A stretch of DNA of 64,000 bases from Halomonas beimenensis. Its GTDB lineage: Bacteria > Pseudomonadota > Gammaproteobacteria > Pseudomonadales > Halomonadaceae. The notes below the pieces were generated by a model. It was not told where the DNA came from, did not search any database, and saw only the letters and a list, made by a program, of their open reading frames with translations. Positions 34,588-43,791 of this stretch are shown in pieces (the first letter of the stretch is position 1; every line of letters starts with the position of its first letter). Location of the stretch: positions 1,550,001 through 1,614,000 of the forward strand of contig NZ_CP021435.1 of NCBI RefSeq assembly GCF_002549795.1, given 5' to 3'. The translations under genes were made by a program, and so were the position numbers.

Positions 34588-35616
34588 ATGAGCTACACCA
34601 TTGCACTGAACTTCGAAGACGGCGTCACCCGTTTCATCGGCTGCAAGGAGGGCGAGACCGTCCTCGACGCCGCCTACCGGCAGAAGGTCAACCTGCCGAT
34701 GGACTGTTCCGACGGCGTCTGCGGCACCTGCAAGGGCCACTGCGAACAGGGCGAGTTCGACATGGGTGACGACTACCTGGAGGAAGCGCTCTCCGACGAG
34801 GAGGCCGCCGAGGGCCAGGTGCTGACCTGCCAGATGGTGCCGTCCTCCGATTGCGTGGTCCAGGTGCCGGTGGCCTCGACCCTGTGCAAGACCGCGGTGG
34901 GCCAGGTCGAGGGCACCGTGGCCATGGTCGAGTCACTCTCCGAGGACAGCATCGAGCTGGCCATCGACCTGGACGATGGCGCCGAGCTGGCCTTCCTGCC
35001 CGGCCAGTACATCCACATCGACGTGCCGGGCACCCGGGAGCATCGCTCCTACTCCTTCAGTTCCAGGCCGGGCGCCTCCAGGACCACCTTCCTGATCCGC
35101 AACGTGCCCGATGGTCTGATGAGCGGCTATCTCACCGAGCGCTGCAAGCCCGGTGAGCGCCTCTCCCTGACCGGGCCGATGGGCAGCTTCTACCTGCGCG
35201 AGATCACTCGCCCGGTGCTGATGCTGGCCGGCGGCACCGGCCTCGCCCCCTTCCTCTCCATGCTCGAGCAACTGGCGGAGAAGGGCTGCGATCAGCCGGT
35301 CCACCTGATCTACGGCGTCAACAAGGACGACCACCTGGTCAAGACCGATGCCCTGGACGCCTTCAAGGACAGGCTGCCGACCTTCACCTACGCCACCGTG
35401 GTGGTGGACGAGGCCAGCGACCATCCGCGCAAGGGCTACGTCACCCATCACATGGATGCCGAGGTGATGCACGACGGCGATGTCGACGTCTACCTGTGCG
35501 GGCCGCCGCCCATGGTCGACGCCGTGCTCAAGCACTTCGATCGGGAAGGCATCGCCCCGCAGAGCTTCCACTACGAGAAGTTCACCCCCAACCAGGCACC
35601 CGGGGAGGCCGCATGA
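34588..35616 (+). CDS. benC: benzoate 1,2-dioxygenase electron-transfer component
   Basis: A 342-residue reductase that passes electrons from NADH to the BenAB oxygenase. The N-terminal plant-type 2Fe-2S ferredoxin domain has CSDGVCGTCKGHC (about 40-52) and Cys80 in VLTCQM. The FAD domain follows (HRSYSFSS, about 152) and then the NAD domain (MLAGGTGLAPFLSM and CGPPPMVDAVL). It is the only reductase gene for the two benAB copies here. Its stop overlaps the benD start. Confidence 0.95.
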   Translation: MSYTIALNFEDGVTRFIGCKEGETVLDAAYRQKVNLPMDCSDGVCGTCKGHCEQGEFDMGDDYLEEALSDEEAAEGQVLTCQMVPSSDCVVQVPVASTLCKTAVGQVEGTVAMVESLSEDSIELAIDLDDGAELAFLPGQYIHIDVPGTREHRSYSFSSRPGASRTTFLIRNVPDGLMSGYLTERCKPGERLSLTGPMGSFYLREITRPVLMLAGGTGLAPFLSMLEQLAEKGCDQPVHLIYGVNKDDHLVKTDALDAFKDRLPTFTYATVVVDEASDHPRKGYVTHHMDAEVMHDGDVDVYLCGPPPMVDAVLKHFDREGIAPQSFHYEKFTPNQAPGEAA

Positions 35617-36392
35617 GCATGGCACGCTTCGAGGGCAAGGTGATGGTCATCACCGGGGCGGCCCAGGGCATCGGCCAGCGCGTCGCCGAACGCGCCGCCG
35701 CCGAGGGGGCCCGCCTGGCGCTGGTGGATCGCGCCGACTACGTCCGGGAGGTGGCGGCCGAGCTCCAGGCGAAGGGCAGGGAGGCCATCGCCCTGCAGGC
35801 CGACCTGGAAACCTGGGAGGGCGCCGAGCGCGTCATGGGGGAGGCCCGCGAGCACTTCGGCCGCCTCGACGTGGTGATCAACAACGTCGGCGGGACGATC
35901 TGGGCCCAGCCCTACGAGCACTACCGGCCGGAGCAGATCGAGGCCGAGGTGCGCCGCTCGCTGTTTCCCACCCTCTGGTGCTGCCGGGCGGCGTTGCCCC
36001 ACCTGCTGGAGAGCCGGGGCAACATCGTCAACGTCTCCTCGGTGGCGACCCGTGGGCTGATGCGGGTGCCCTATGCGGCGGCCAAGGGCGGCGTCAACGC
36101 CATGACGGTGGCGCTGGCCTTCGAGTACGCCGAGCACGGCATCCGGGTCAACGCCACCGCCCCGGGGGGCACCGAGGCGCCGCCCCGCAAGACGCCGCGC
36201 AACACCGCCGAGCAGAGCGAGCAGGAGCAGGCCTGGTACCAGACGCTGATCGACCAGACCAGGGCCACCAGCTTCATGGGCCGCTACGGCACCCTGGACG
36301 AGCAGGCCGGGCCGATCCTCTTCCTCGCCTCGGACGAGGCCAGCTACATCACCGGCACGGTGGTGCCGGTGGCCGGCGGCGATCTGGGATGA
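35613..36392 (+). CDS. benD: 1,6-dihydroxycyclohexa-2,4-diene-1-carboxylate dehydrogenase
   Basis: A 259-residue SDR enzyme that oxidises and decarboxylates the benzoate diol to catechol. The cofactor motif TGAAQGIGQR (14-23), NNVGG, the catalytic Tyr in VPYAAAKGG and the GGTEAPPRKTPRN segment fit BenD. The start overlaps benC by four bases. Another Met two codons later is possible. Confidence 0.94.
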   Translation: MSMARFEGKVMVITGAAQGIGQRVAERAAAEGARLALVDRADYVREVAAELQAKGREAIALQADLETWEGAERVMGEAREHFGRLDVVINNVGGTIWAQPYEHYRPEQIEAEVRRSLFPTLWCCRAALPHLLESRGNIVNVSSVATRGLMRVPYAAAKGGVNAMTVALAFEYAEHGIRVNATAPGGTEAPPRKTPRNTAEQSEQEQAWYQTLIDQTRATSFMGRYGTLDEQAGPILFLASDEASYITGTVVPVAGGDLG

Positions 36393-36504
36393 CACCCGCT
36401 TCGACCGCCTCCATCGTCGAAGCCCAAGACGCGTCAGCGGACCGGGGTCGCCCGGTCCCGATCCTCTCGACCTCAACGATAACAATCCCTGACCGGAGGA
36501 CGTC

Positions 36505-37764
36505 ATGAAACACATCGAAAAGGGCGTGGGGCTCTTGTCCGCGCCCCGCGACTTCATCCGAGACCTCAACGGCGACAACTTCAGCGCCGGCCTGGTGGCC
36601 GGCATCTTCGGCCTCAGCGCCGGCATCATCCATATCAGCGCGGGCACCGCCGCCGGCCTGCCCCAGGAGTTCACCCTGCTGTGGGTCATCAGCTACCTGA
36701 TGATCAACGGCCTCTTCGGCCTCTTCCTGCCGGCCTACTACCGTCTGCCCCTGCCGATGGCCAACTCGATTCCCGGGGCGCTGCTGTTCGCGGCCATCAT
36801 CCCCGTGGTGGGGCTCAACGAGGCGCTGGGCGCGACGCTGATCGCCGGGGTCATCGCGCTGGTCGTCGGCCTGGCGGGTTGGATGAGCCTGGTCATGCGG
36901 CTGATGCCGATGCCCATCGTCATGGGCATGGTCGCGGGGATCCTGCTCAAGTTCGGCACCAACATGGTGATGCCGCTGCAGAACGCCATGCTGCCGGCGG
37001 TGGTGATGATCCTGTCCTTCTTCTTCGCCGCGCGCTATCTGCGCCGGGTGCCGCCGCTGGTCGTCACCCTGCTGGTGGGGGTCGGCTACATGGCTCTCTC
37101 CGGGGCCGACTTCTCCGGCGTGACCTTCTCCATGCAGTTTCCCGAGTTCATCATGCCTGCCTTCACCCTGGAGGCCTTCCTGGCCTACGGCCTGCCCCTG
37201 GCGCTGATCCTGGTGGGTATGGAGACGCCGGCCGGCGTGGGCCTGGTCAAGGGCATGGGCTTCAAGGACGCCCCGGCCAACGCCATCACGGCCCTGGGGG
37301 GCTTCGGCACCATGATCTCGGCCTTCTTCAACCTGCACAGCACCTGCATCGCCGCCCCGATGACCGGAATCTGTTCCGGGCCCGAGGCCGGGAGCCATGA
37401 CAAGCGCTGGGTGGCCGCCGTCATCGTCGGCATCATCTTCATCGTCGCGGCCCCCTTCTACGGCTTCGTGTTCAGCCTGATCGAGGCCATGCCGAGCTAC
37501 TTCATCGCCATCATCGCCGGCCTGGCGCTGCTGCGGGTGATCGGCTCGGCGATGCACATGACCTTCTCCGGCAAGCATGAAGTGGGCGCGATGTTCTCCT
37601 TCCTGATCGCCGTGTCCGGCGTGCAGATCTTCGGCATCGGCTCCTCCTTCTGGGCGCTGGTGCTGGGGGCGGGCATTTCGATGCTCGTCGAATTCAAGGA
37701 CTTCGACTTCACCGTCGAGCGTCCGCTGGCGAGAAAGCGGCTGCTGGCCAGGAAGGCCGGCTGA
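36505..37764 (+). CDS. BenE-like benzoate permease
   Basis: A 419-residue protein with about 12 membrane helices and BenE/NCS2-type features (LPMANSIPGALLF, TCIAAPMTGICSGPEA, VGMETPAGVGL). BenE carries benzoate with protons. An NCS2-like aromatic carrier would be the alternative. AACCGGAGGACGTC precedes the ATG. It ends the first operon and is followed by a strong terminator. It differs clearly from the second BenE-family gene near 46.4 kb. Confidence 0.8.
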   Translation: MKHIEKGVGLLSAPRDFIRDLNGDNFSAGLVAGIFGLSAGIIHISAGTAAGLPQEFTLLWVISYLMINGLFGLFLPAYYRLPLPMANSIPGALLFAAIIPVVGLNEALGATLIAGVIALVVGLAGWMSLVMRLMPMPIVMGMVAGILLKFGTNMVMPLQNAMLPAVVMILSFFFAARYLRRVPPLVVTLLVGVGYMALSGADFSGVTFSMQFPEFIMPAFTLEAFLAYGLPLALILVGMETPAGVGLVKGMGFKDAPANAITALGGFGTMISAFFNLHSTCIAAPMTGICSGPEAGSHDKRWVAAVIVGIIFIVAAPFYGFVFSLIEAMPSYFIAIIAGLALLRVIGSAMHMTFSGKHEVGAMFSFLIAVSGVQIFGIGSSFWALVLGAGISMLVEFKDFDFTVERPLARKRLLARKAG

Positions 37765-37817
37765 GCCGCCGCCGACGCACCGGCGTCGGCGGCTGTTTCG
37801 ATCCTGTCATCTCCCTT

Positions 37818-37852
37818 GGCCCGTGCCTGCCTGCGCAGGACGGGCCTTTTTT
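37818..37852 (+). terminator. terminator of the first ben/cat operon
   Basis: GGCCCGTGCCTGC and the matching GCAGGACGGGCC form a stem followed by TTTTTT. A second hairpin (GCCGCCGCCGACGC / GCGTCGGCGGC) lies just after the permease stop. The remaining spacer to 38305 has no gene but holds regulatory repeats. Confidence 0.85.
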
Positions 37853-37984
37853 CGTCCTGGCCCCCTTCGAGTCCGATCTCCCCATTAGCCTTTTGTCGCA
37901 GGCCGCTTCCTCCGTCCCGGTGCTTCTCGCCGATGGTGGCGCGACGGGGGCATCCCCGGGGGCCTCGTGGGGAGGCTTCGAGCG

Positions 37985-38151
37985 TGAGATATCTCAGTCG
38001 CGGCTCGAGGGAAGGGTCGCCTGGATCGGCAAGTAAGCGGCAATCCATTGATATTGAAGAAACATTGCCGGGCCTGGCGGTCGTCGGCGGCGAAGGGGGT
38101 GGGGGCGATTGCGATACCTCAAGAGTATGGAAAGGGACCCAATCGATATTG
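37985..38151. promoter_or_regulatory. control region of the second catA-benAB copy, with ATAC-N7-GTAT
   Basis: ATACCTCAAGAGTAT at 38114-38128 is a second exact ATAC-N7-GTAT site. It is followed by TATGGAAAGGGACCCAAT and GATATTGG, which align with the block after the first operator (GTATGGCAGGGCACCCAA, ATATTGG). A 12-bp palindrome TGAGATATCTCA lies at 37985-37996, and another GATATTG at 38050. The first copy's regulator probably also controls this operon. Confidence 0.72.
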
Positions 38152-38305
38152 GTGGCATGTCTCGGCATTCGCAAGAATCCAGACAACACAACAAGAAACG
38201 CCGTCGATGAGCCAGCGACATTGCGGCGAGCGGCGATCCCCGAAACCCGGCCTTGCACTCCCTGACGCGACAGCAGGGCATAACGACAACGACGAGAGCA
38301 TCCAC

Positions 38306-39277
38306 ATGACCGTCAAGATCTTCGAGACCCCCGAGGTGCAGGACTTCCTCAAGGCCGTCGCCGGCTTCGACCAGGACGGCGGCAACGAGCGCGCCAAGCA
38401 GATCCTCCATCGCCTGCTGTCCGATCTCTATCGCCTGATCGACGACTACGACATCACCCCCGAGGAGTTCTGGAGCGCCGTCAGCGTGCTCAACGCCCTG
38501 GGGCAGGGCACCCAGTTCGCCCTGCTGGCCCCGGGCCTGGGCTTCGACCACTACCTGGACATGCGCATGGACGCGGCCGACGCCGAGGCCGGTCGCACCG
38601 GCGGCACCCCGCGCACCATCGAGGGCCCGCTCTACGTGGCCGGCGCGCCGGAGGTCCAGGGCCGCGGGCGCATGGACGACGGCACCGACCCCGACGCCGA
38701 GACGATGTGGCTGACCGGCCAGGTGCGCGACACCGACGGCCACCCGGTCGCCGGGGCCAAGGTCGAGGTGTGGCACGCCGACTCCAAGGGCGGCTACTCC
38801 TTCTTCGATCCCTCGCAGAGCGAGTACAACCTGCGTCGCACCATCATCACCGATGCCGAGGGCCGCTACGCGGTGCGCAGCATCATCCCCTCCGGCTACG
38901 GCTGCCCGCCGGACAGCCCGACCCAGCAGGTGCTCGACCTGCTCGGCCGCCACGGCCAGCGCCCGGCGCACATCCACTACTTCGTCTCGGCCCCGGGGCA
39001 CCAGCACCTGACCACCCAGATCAACCTGGCCGGCGACCCCTACACCTACGATGACTTCGCCTTCGCCACCCGCGAGGAGCTGGTGGTGCCGGGCCAGCGC
39101 ATCGAGGACGCCGCCGAGGCCGAGCAGCGCGGCCTGGAAGGCCCCTTCACCGAGGTGGTGTTCGACATCGAGCTGGCCAGGACCGAGGCTCCCGAGCTGC
39201 AACAGCGCCACAAGCGTCCGCGGGCCCTGGAGAGCGAGGAGCAGGAAAGCGCCCTGGCGGCCAGCGCCCAGGTCTGA
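38306..39277 (+). CDS. catA: catechol 1,2-dioxygenase, copy 2
   Basis: A 323-residue intradiol dioxygenase very similar to the first CatA, with the same iron ligands (Tyr164, Tyr198, His222, His224). Differences are scattered (S19A, V50I, the DEQARLN region to DAEAGRT) and the C-terminal 20 residues are unrelated in detail. DNA divergence from copy 1 is moderate and spread evenly, unlike the exact identity farther downstream. The ribosome site is weak (GAGAG). It begins the second operon. Confidence 0.95.
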   Translation: MTVKIFETPEVQDFLKAVAGFDQDGGNERAKQILHRLLSDLYRLIDDYDITPEEFWSAVSVLNALGQGTQFALLAPGLGFDHYLDMRMDAADAEAGRTGGTPRTIEGPLYVAGAPEVQGRGRMDDGTDPDAETMWLTGQVRDTDGHPVAGAKVEVWHADSKGGYSFFDPSQSEYNLRRTIITDAEGRYAVRSIIPSGYGCPPDSPTQQVLDLLGRHGQRPAHIHYFVSAPGHQHLTTQINLAGDPYTYDDFAFATREELVVPGQRIEDAAEAEQRGLEGPFTEVVFDIELARTEAPELQQRHKRPRALESEEQESALAASAQV

Positions 39278-39433
39278 CCCCGCTCGGTCCCCACGGGTCC
39301 CTCTCGACACCGATTTCCCACTGCATGGCTGATACCTCCGCCGGCCCGGCCGGCGGAGCAGGGGAGCCCCTGCGCCGGATGCCCCCCGGCCGCTTCCCTC
39401 GACAGCCACCCTTGACCATCGAGGAGCATGATC

Positions 39434-40798
39434 ATGACCACCCAGCTTGATCGACTCGAACAACGCGTCCGCGGCGCCGTCGTCGACGACGCCGAGCGAG
39501 GCATCTTCCGCTGCCATCGCAGCATGTTCACCGACCCCGAGTTCTTCGACCTGGAGATGAAGCACATCTTCGAGGGCAGCTGGCTGTTCCTCGGCCACGA
39601 GAGCCAGGTCAGCGAGCCGGGCGACTACTTCACCGTGACCCTGGGCCGCCAGCCGGTGATCATCACCCGCGACAAGGCCGGCGAGCTGCACGGCCTGATC
39701 AACGCCTGCGCCCACCGCGGCGCCACCCTGTGCCGGCGCAAGCGCGGCAACAAGGGGACCTTCACCTGTCCCTTCCACGGCTGGACCTTCAAGAACGACG
39801 GCACGCTGCTCAAGGCCAAGAACGAGAAGACCGGCGCCTACCCCGACGGCTTCAAGCAGGACGGCTCCCACGACCTCACGCGCCTGCCGCGCTTCGCGAG
39901 CTACAAGGGCTTCCTGTTCGGCAGCCTGAGCGACGACGTCATGCCGCTCGAGGACTACCTGGGCGAGACCACCAAGGTGATCGACAACATCGTCGACCAG
40001 GCGCCGGAGGGCCTGGAGATCCTGCGCGGCACCTCCTCCTATACCTACACCGGCAACTGGAAGCTGCAGGCGGAGAACGGCGCCGACGGCTACCACGTCA
40101 GCACCGTGCACTGGAACTACGCCTCGACCATGGACCGCCGCAACTACGACGCCGGCGGCACCCAGGCGGTGGACGCCGACGGCTGGTCGAAGAGCCAGGG
40201 CGGCTTCTACTCCTACGAGAACGGCCACATGATGCTGTGGACCCGGTTGCTCAACCCCGAGGTACGCCCGGTCTACACCCGCAAGGACGAAATCGAGGCC
40301 GAGCTCGGCGAGGCGCGGGCCGACTCCATCGTCAACCAGACCCGTAACCTCTGCCTCTACCCCAACGTCTACCTGATGGACCAGTTCTCCACCCAGATCC
40401 GGGTGCTGCGTCCGCTCGCCGTGGACAAGACCGAGGTGACCATCTACTGCTTCGCGCCCAAGGGCGAGTCCGCGGAGAACCGCCGGGTACGCATCCGCCA
40501 GTACGAGGACTTCTTCAACGTCTCGGGCATGGGCACGCCGGACGACCTGGAGGAGTTCCGGGCCTGCCAGGAGGGCTACCACGGCGCGCTGGCCGAGTGG
40601 AGCGACCTCAGCCGCGGCGCCAGGCAGTGGATCGAGGGCGCCGACGACAACGCCCGGGCGATCGACATGAAGCCGTTGCTGAGCGGGGCCTCCCCCGAGG
40701 ACGAGGGCCTCTACGTGCTGCACCACAAGCACTGGGTGCAGGAGATGCTGCGCGCCATCGGGAAAGAGCGCAGCCAGATGATTGCCACCGCGTCCTAA
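39434..40798 (+). CDS. benA: benzoate 1,2-dioxygenase large (alpha) subunit, copy 2
   Basis: A 454-residue alpha subunit with the same Rieske (Cys92, His94, Cys112, His115) and iron-site residues as copy 1. It differs from it at seven residues (E39D, N49S, I66F, M70L, K124T, E155A, H175Y), all before residue 203. I use the ATG homologous to copy 1; another in-frame ATG lies two codons upstream. No reductase gene follows its benB, so it must borrow BenC. The changes lie in the N-terminal Rieske domain rather than the substrate pocket. Confidence 0.94.
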   Translation: MTTQLDRLEQRVRGAVVDDAERGIFRCHRSMFTDPEFFDLEMKHIFEGSWLFLGHESQVSEPGDYFTVTLGRQPVIITRDKAGELHGLINACAHRGATLCRRKRGNKGTFTCPFHGWTFKNDGTLLKAKNEKTGAYPDGFKQDGSHDLTRLPRFASYKGFLFGSLSDDVMPLEDYLGETTKVIDNIVDQAPEGLEILRGTSSYTYTGNWKLQAENGADGYHVSTVHWNYASTMDRRNYDAGGTQAVDADGWSKSQGGFYSYENGHMMLWTRLLNPEVRPVYTRKDEIEAELGEARADSIVNQTRNLCLYPNVYLMDQFSTQIRVLRPLAVDKTEVTIYCFAPKGESAENRRVRIRQYEDFFNVSGMGTPDDLEEFRACQEGYHGALAEWSDLSRGARQWIEGADDNARAIDMKPLLSGASPEDEGLYVLHHKHWVQEMLRAIGKERSQMIATAS

Positions 40799-41305
40799 GG
40801 GGAGAGAGACCATGAGCATCAGCTATCAGGAACTCCAGGCCTTCCTCTACCGCGAGGCCCGCCTGCTCGACGACCGCCAGTGGGACGAGTGGCTGGCGTG
40901 CTACCGCCAGGACGCGGTGTTCTGGATGCCGGCCTGGGACGACGACGACGAACTGACCCGGGACCCGGAAGCGGAGATCTCGCTGATCTACTACCCGAAC
41001 CGCGAGGGGCTCGAGGACCGGGTCTACCGGATCAAGACCGAGCGCAGCGGGGCGAGCACGCCGGAGCCGCGCACCACCCACCAGGTCAGCAACCTGGAGG
41101 TGCTCGAGCAGGACGGCGAGACGGTGGAGCTGCGCTTCAACTGGCACACCCTGAGCCACCGCTACCAGAAGACCGACAGCTACTTCGGGACCTGCTTCTA
41201 CACCCTGGACGTGTCCGGGGAAGAGCCGCGAATCACCTACAAGAAGGTGGTGCTGAACAACGACTACATCCACCAGGTCATCGACGTCTACCACGTCTGA
41301 CCCGG
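40043..41305 (+). repeat. 1,263-bp exact repeat, copy 2 (benA 3' part plus benB)
   Basis: Identical to 33307-34569 by eye over its full length. It ends five bases after the benB stop, where copy 1 continues to benC and copy 2 to unrelated intergenic sequence. Confidence 0.9.
40812..41300 (+). CDS. benB: benzoate 1,2-dioxygenase small (beta) subunit, copy 2
   Basis: A 162-residue protein identical to copy 1, with an identical ribosome site. It lies wholly within the exact repeat. It closes the catA-benA-benB block. The next 380 bases contain a structured repeat and then a transporter operon. Confidence 0.94.
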   Translation: MSISYQELQAFLYREARLLDDRQWDEWLACYRQDAVFWMPAWDDDDELTRDPEAEISLIYYPNREGLEDRVYRIKTERSGASTPEPRTTHQVSNLEVLEQDGETVELRFNWHTLSHRYQKTDSYFGTCFYTLDVSGEEPRITYKKVVLNNDYIHQVIDVYHV

Positions 41306-41394
41306 CGCGGGGACAGGAGTCCCCGGCGACAGGGACGTCGCGTCGTTTCGACACCAGGCGCTCAGCGCCCCTACCAACAGATGCGGCGAGACGA

Positions 41395-41574
41395 GCGCCG
41401 GGGACAAGCCAGAGCGAGGGTCTTTTGACCATGGGCGAGGCGGAAGGAGAAGAACATCCGGTGGATGTTCTTCCCGCCGAGCGGGTTGGCCACGGATGGC
41501 CAACCCCGGCCCTGCAAGCGGCACAGGATGTTGTAGCGCCGCAGGGCAAAAGTAGCGCCCAGGGAAGGGTTTAC
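41395..41574 (-). repeat. dispersed palindromic intergenic element, long copy
   Basis: On the minus strand it begins with a 23-base block matching GTRAACCCYTCCCTGGGCGC plus TAC and ends with TGTCCCCGGCGC. The same two end blocks bound a 71-bp copy at 54432-54502. Inside are perfect hairpins, GAAGAACATCC/GGATGTTCTTC (41449-41473) and GTTGGCCA/TGGCCAAC, each centred on a CATCC-type core. The rest of the spacer 41301-41683 shows no gene. Confidence 0.65.
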
Positions 41575-41683
41575 AGCGCCCTCGCGATGGTCCGGCACTC
41601 CGGGGCTTGTCCCCGGAAAAGCTCATCACTTTCGTGATTCGTGGAAGACACCTTTTAACAACAACCAGCCCCCGGTGAACAAT

Positions 41684-42856
41684 ATGAACAATGCCTTCAA
41701 GAAGACCACCCTGGCATCCCTGGCAAGCGCCTGCGTCCTGAGCTCCGGCCTGGCGTCCGCCCAGGAGGATCCCGTCAAGCTCGGCCTGATGCTGCCCTAC
41801 TCGGGCACCTACACGGCGCTGGGCGAGGCCATCACCAACGGCCTGACGCTGGCCATCGAGCAGAACGGCGGGCGGCTCGGCGGCCGCGAGGTCGAGTACG
41901 TCCGGCTCGATTCCGAGGCCGATCCCTCCAAGGCCCCGCAGAACATGAGCCGCCTCGTGCGCGGTGACGACGTCGACGTCGTGATCGGCCCGGTCCACTC
42001 CGGCGTGGCCATGGGCATGCTGCGGGTGGCCAAGCAGACCGGCGCCATCACCATCATCCCCAACGCCGGCCTGGGCGCGGCCACCAACCAGCTGTGCATG
42101 CCCAACGTCTTCCGCACCTCCTTCAGCATGTGGCAGAACAGCTATCCCATGGGCAAGGTCGCCTATGGTCGGGGCCATCGCGACGTGGTGGCCATCACCT
42201 GGGACTATGCAGGAGGCAAGGAAGATGTCGCCGGTTTCGAGGAGGCCTTCACCGAGATGGGCGGTAACCTCGTCGAGACGATCTACGTGCCCTTTCCCAG
42301 TACCGAGTTCCAGAGTTACCTGACCCAGATCGCCAGCCTCGAGCCGGATGCGGTCTATACCTTCTTCGCCGGCGGCGGCGGCGTCAGCTTCGTCCGCGAC
42401 TACGCGGCCGCGGGGCTGATGGAAAACATCCCGCTGCTCGGCTCGGGCTTCCTCACCGAGGGCAACATCAAGGCCCTCGACGGGGCCGGGGAAGGGGTGT
42501 TGACCACCATGCACTATGCCGAGACGCTCGACAGCGACGCGAACCGGGCCTTCGTTTCGGCCTACCAGGCGGCCCATGGCGAGGCACCGGACACCTACGC
42601 GGTCCAGGGGTACGATACCGGCGCCATGCTGGTCCAGGCGCTCGACGAGGTCTCGGGCAACACCGAGGACCAGGCGGCGTTGATCGAGGCGCTGGCCGGC
42701 GTCGAGCTGCAGAGCCCGCGAGGGCCGATGCGCTTCTCCGCGTCGCACCATCCCATCCAGAACGTCTACCTGCGCGAGATACGCGACGGCGAGCACCAGG
42801 TCCTCGACGTGGCCGTCGAGCAACTCGAGGTCCCCGACGACGCCTGCCGGATGTGA
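41684..42856 (+). CDS. branched-chain-type ABC transporter substrate-binding protein
   Basis: A 390-residue periplasmic binding protein of the LivK type I fold. A signal peptide with cleavage after ASA (near residue 26) precedes VKLGLMLPYSGTYTALG, GGREVEYVRLD and IGPVHSGVAMGML. In aromatic-degradation islands this group binds aromatic acids or their intermediates rather than leucine, which is the likely case here. A GTG three codons earlier is an alternative start. It begins a five-gene transporter operon. Confidence 0.85.
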   Translation: MNNAFKKTTLASLASACVLSSGLASAQEDPVKLGLMLPYSGTYTALGEAITNGLTLAIEQNGGRLGGREVEYVRLDSEADPSKAPQNMSRLVRGDDVDVVIGPVHSGVAMGMLRVAKQTGAITIIPNAGLGAATNQLCMPNVFRTSFSMWQNSYPMGKVAYGRGHRDVVAITWDYAGGKEDVAGFEEAFTEMGGNLVETIYVPFPSTEFQSYLTQIASLEPDAVYTFFAGGGGVSFVRDYAAAGLMENIPLLGSGFLTEGNIKALDGAGEGVLTTMHYAETLDSDANRAFVSAYQAAHGEAPDTYAVQGYDTGAMLVQALDEVSGNTEDQAALIEALAGVELQSPRGPMRFSASHHPIQNVYLREIRDGEHQVLDVAVEQLEVPDDACRM

Positions 42857-42920
42857 GCCGGTGAACGCCTGATTCCCGGGGCGAGCCGGTCTCGCCCCAT
42901 CCATCGCGGAGGAGATCATC

Positions 42921-43781
42921 ATGGATCTCGCATTCTTCGGCGTGCAGCTCCTCAACGGGCTGCAGTACGGGCTGCTGCTGTTCCTGATCGCCAGCGGCCT
43001 GACCTTGATCTTCGGCATCATGGGCATCATCAACCTGGCCCATGGCGCCATGTACATGATCGGCGCCTACCTGGTCTACGACCTGACCCAGCGGCTGGGG
43101 AACTTCTGGCTGGCGATCCTCATCGCCATCCCCATCGCCATCCTGCTCGGCCTGATCATCGAACGGCTGTTCCTCGACACCCTCTACAAGCGCGACCACC
43201 TCTACCAGGTGCTGCTGACCTTCGGCCTGATCCTGGTGCTCAACGAGGCGCAGCGCATCATCTGGGGCGGCGACGTGCACAGCGTGTCCGTTCCGGCCCC
43301 CTTCGACGCCAGCCTGCCGCTCACCGACAACCTGCAGTACTCGGTGTATCGGCTCTTCGTCATGGGCGTCTGCCTGGCGTTGGCGGGCGTCATCTACTGG
43401 GTGATCCGCCATACCCGGCTGGGCATCATCATCCGCGCCGGGGCCGTCGACCGCGACATGGTCGAGGGGCTGGGCATCGACGTGCGCACCCTCTTCACGC
43501 TGATCTTCAGCGTCGGCGTGGCGCTCACCGCCTTCGCCGGGATGATCGCCGCGCCGCTGACCTCCATCGCTCCCGGCATGGGCGACAGCATCCTCATCAC
43601 CTGCTTCGTGGTGGTGGTCATCGGCGGCATCGGCTCGATCAAGGGAGCCTTCTGGGGCGCCATCCTGATCGGCATGGCCGAGACCTTCGGTTCGGTGCTG
43701 ATCCCCAGCCTCGCCAGCATGGTGATCTACCTGATCATGGCCGCCGTGCTGCTCGTCAAGCCACGCGGGCTCTTCGCCTGA
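42921..43781 (+). CDS. branched-chain-type ABC transporter permease, LivH-like
   Basis: A 286-residue permease with about eight helices and the LivH pattern FGIMGIINLAHGAMYMIGAY (36-55) and VVVVIGGIGSIKGAFWGAIL, the coupling loop for the ATPase. GCGGAGGAGA precedes the ATG. It pairs with the LivM-like permease 10 bases downstream. Confidence 0.92.
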   Translation: MDLAFFGVQLLNGLQYGLLLFLIASGLTLIFGIMGIINLAHGAMYMIGAYLVYDLTQRLGNFWLAILIAIPIAILLGLIIERLFLDTLYKRDHLYQVLLTFGLILVLNEAQRIIWGGDVHSVSVPAPFDASLPLTDNLQYSVYRLFVMGVCLALAGVIYWVIRHTRLGIIIRAGAVDRDMVEGLGIDVRTLFTLIFSVGVALTAFAGMIAAPLTSIAPGMGDSILITCFVVVVIGGIGSIKGAFWGAILIGMAETFGSVLIPSLASMVIYLIMAAVLLVKPRGLFA

Positions 43782-43791
43782 GGAGGCAGTC

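Noticed and set aside
37994-40819. A 941-codon open frame antisense to the second catA-benA
   Set aside because: It mirrors codon structure of the real genes on the plus strand, contains repeated VxxGG low-complexity shadows, and the same shadow appears opposite the first copy. It is a product of high GC content.
41301-41683. A second benC or benD after the second benB
   Set aside because: No ferredoxin or SDR motif occurs; the spacer is a palindromic repeat and the next gene is a transporter binding protein.
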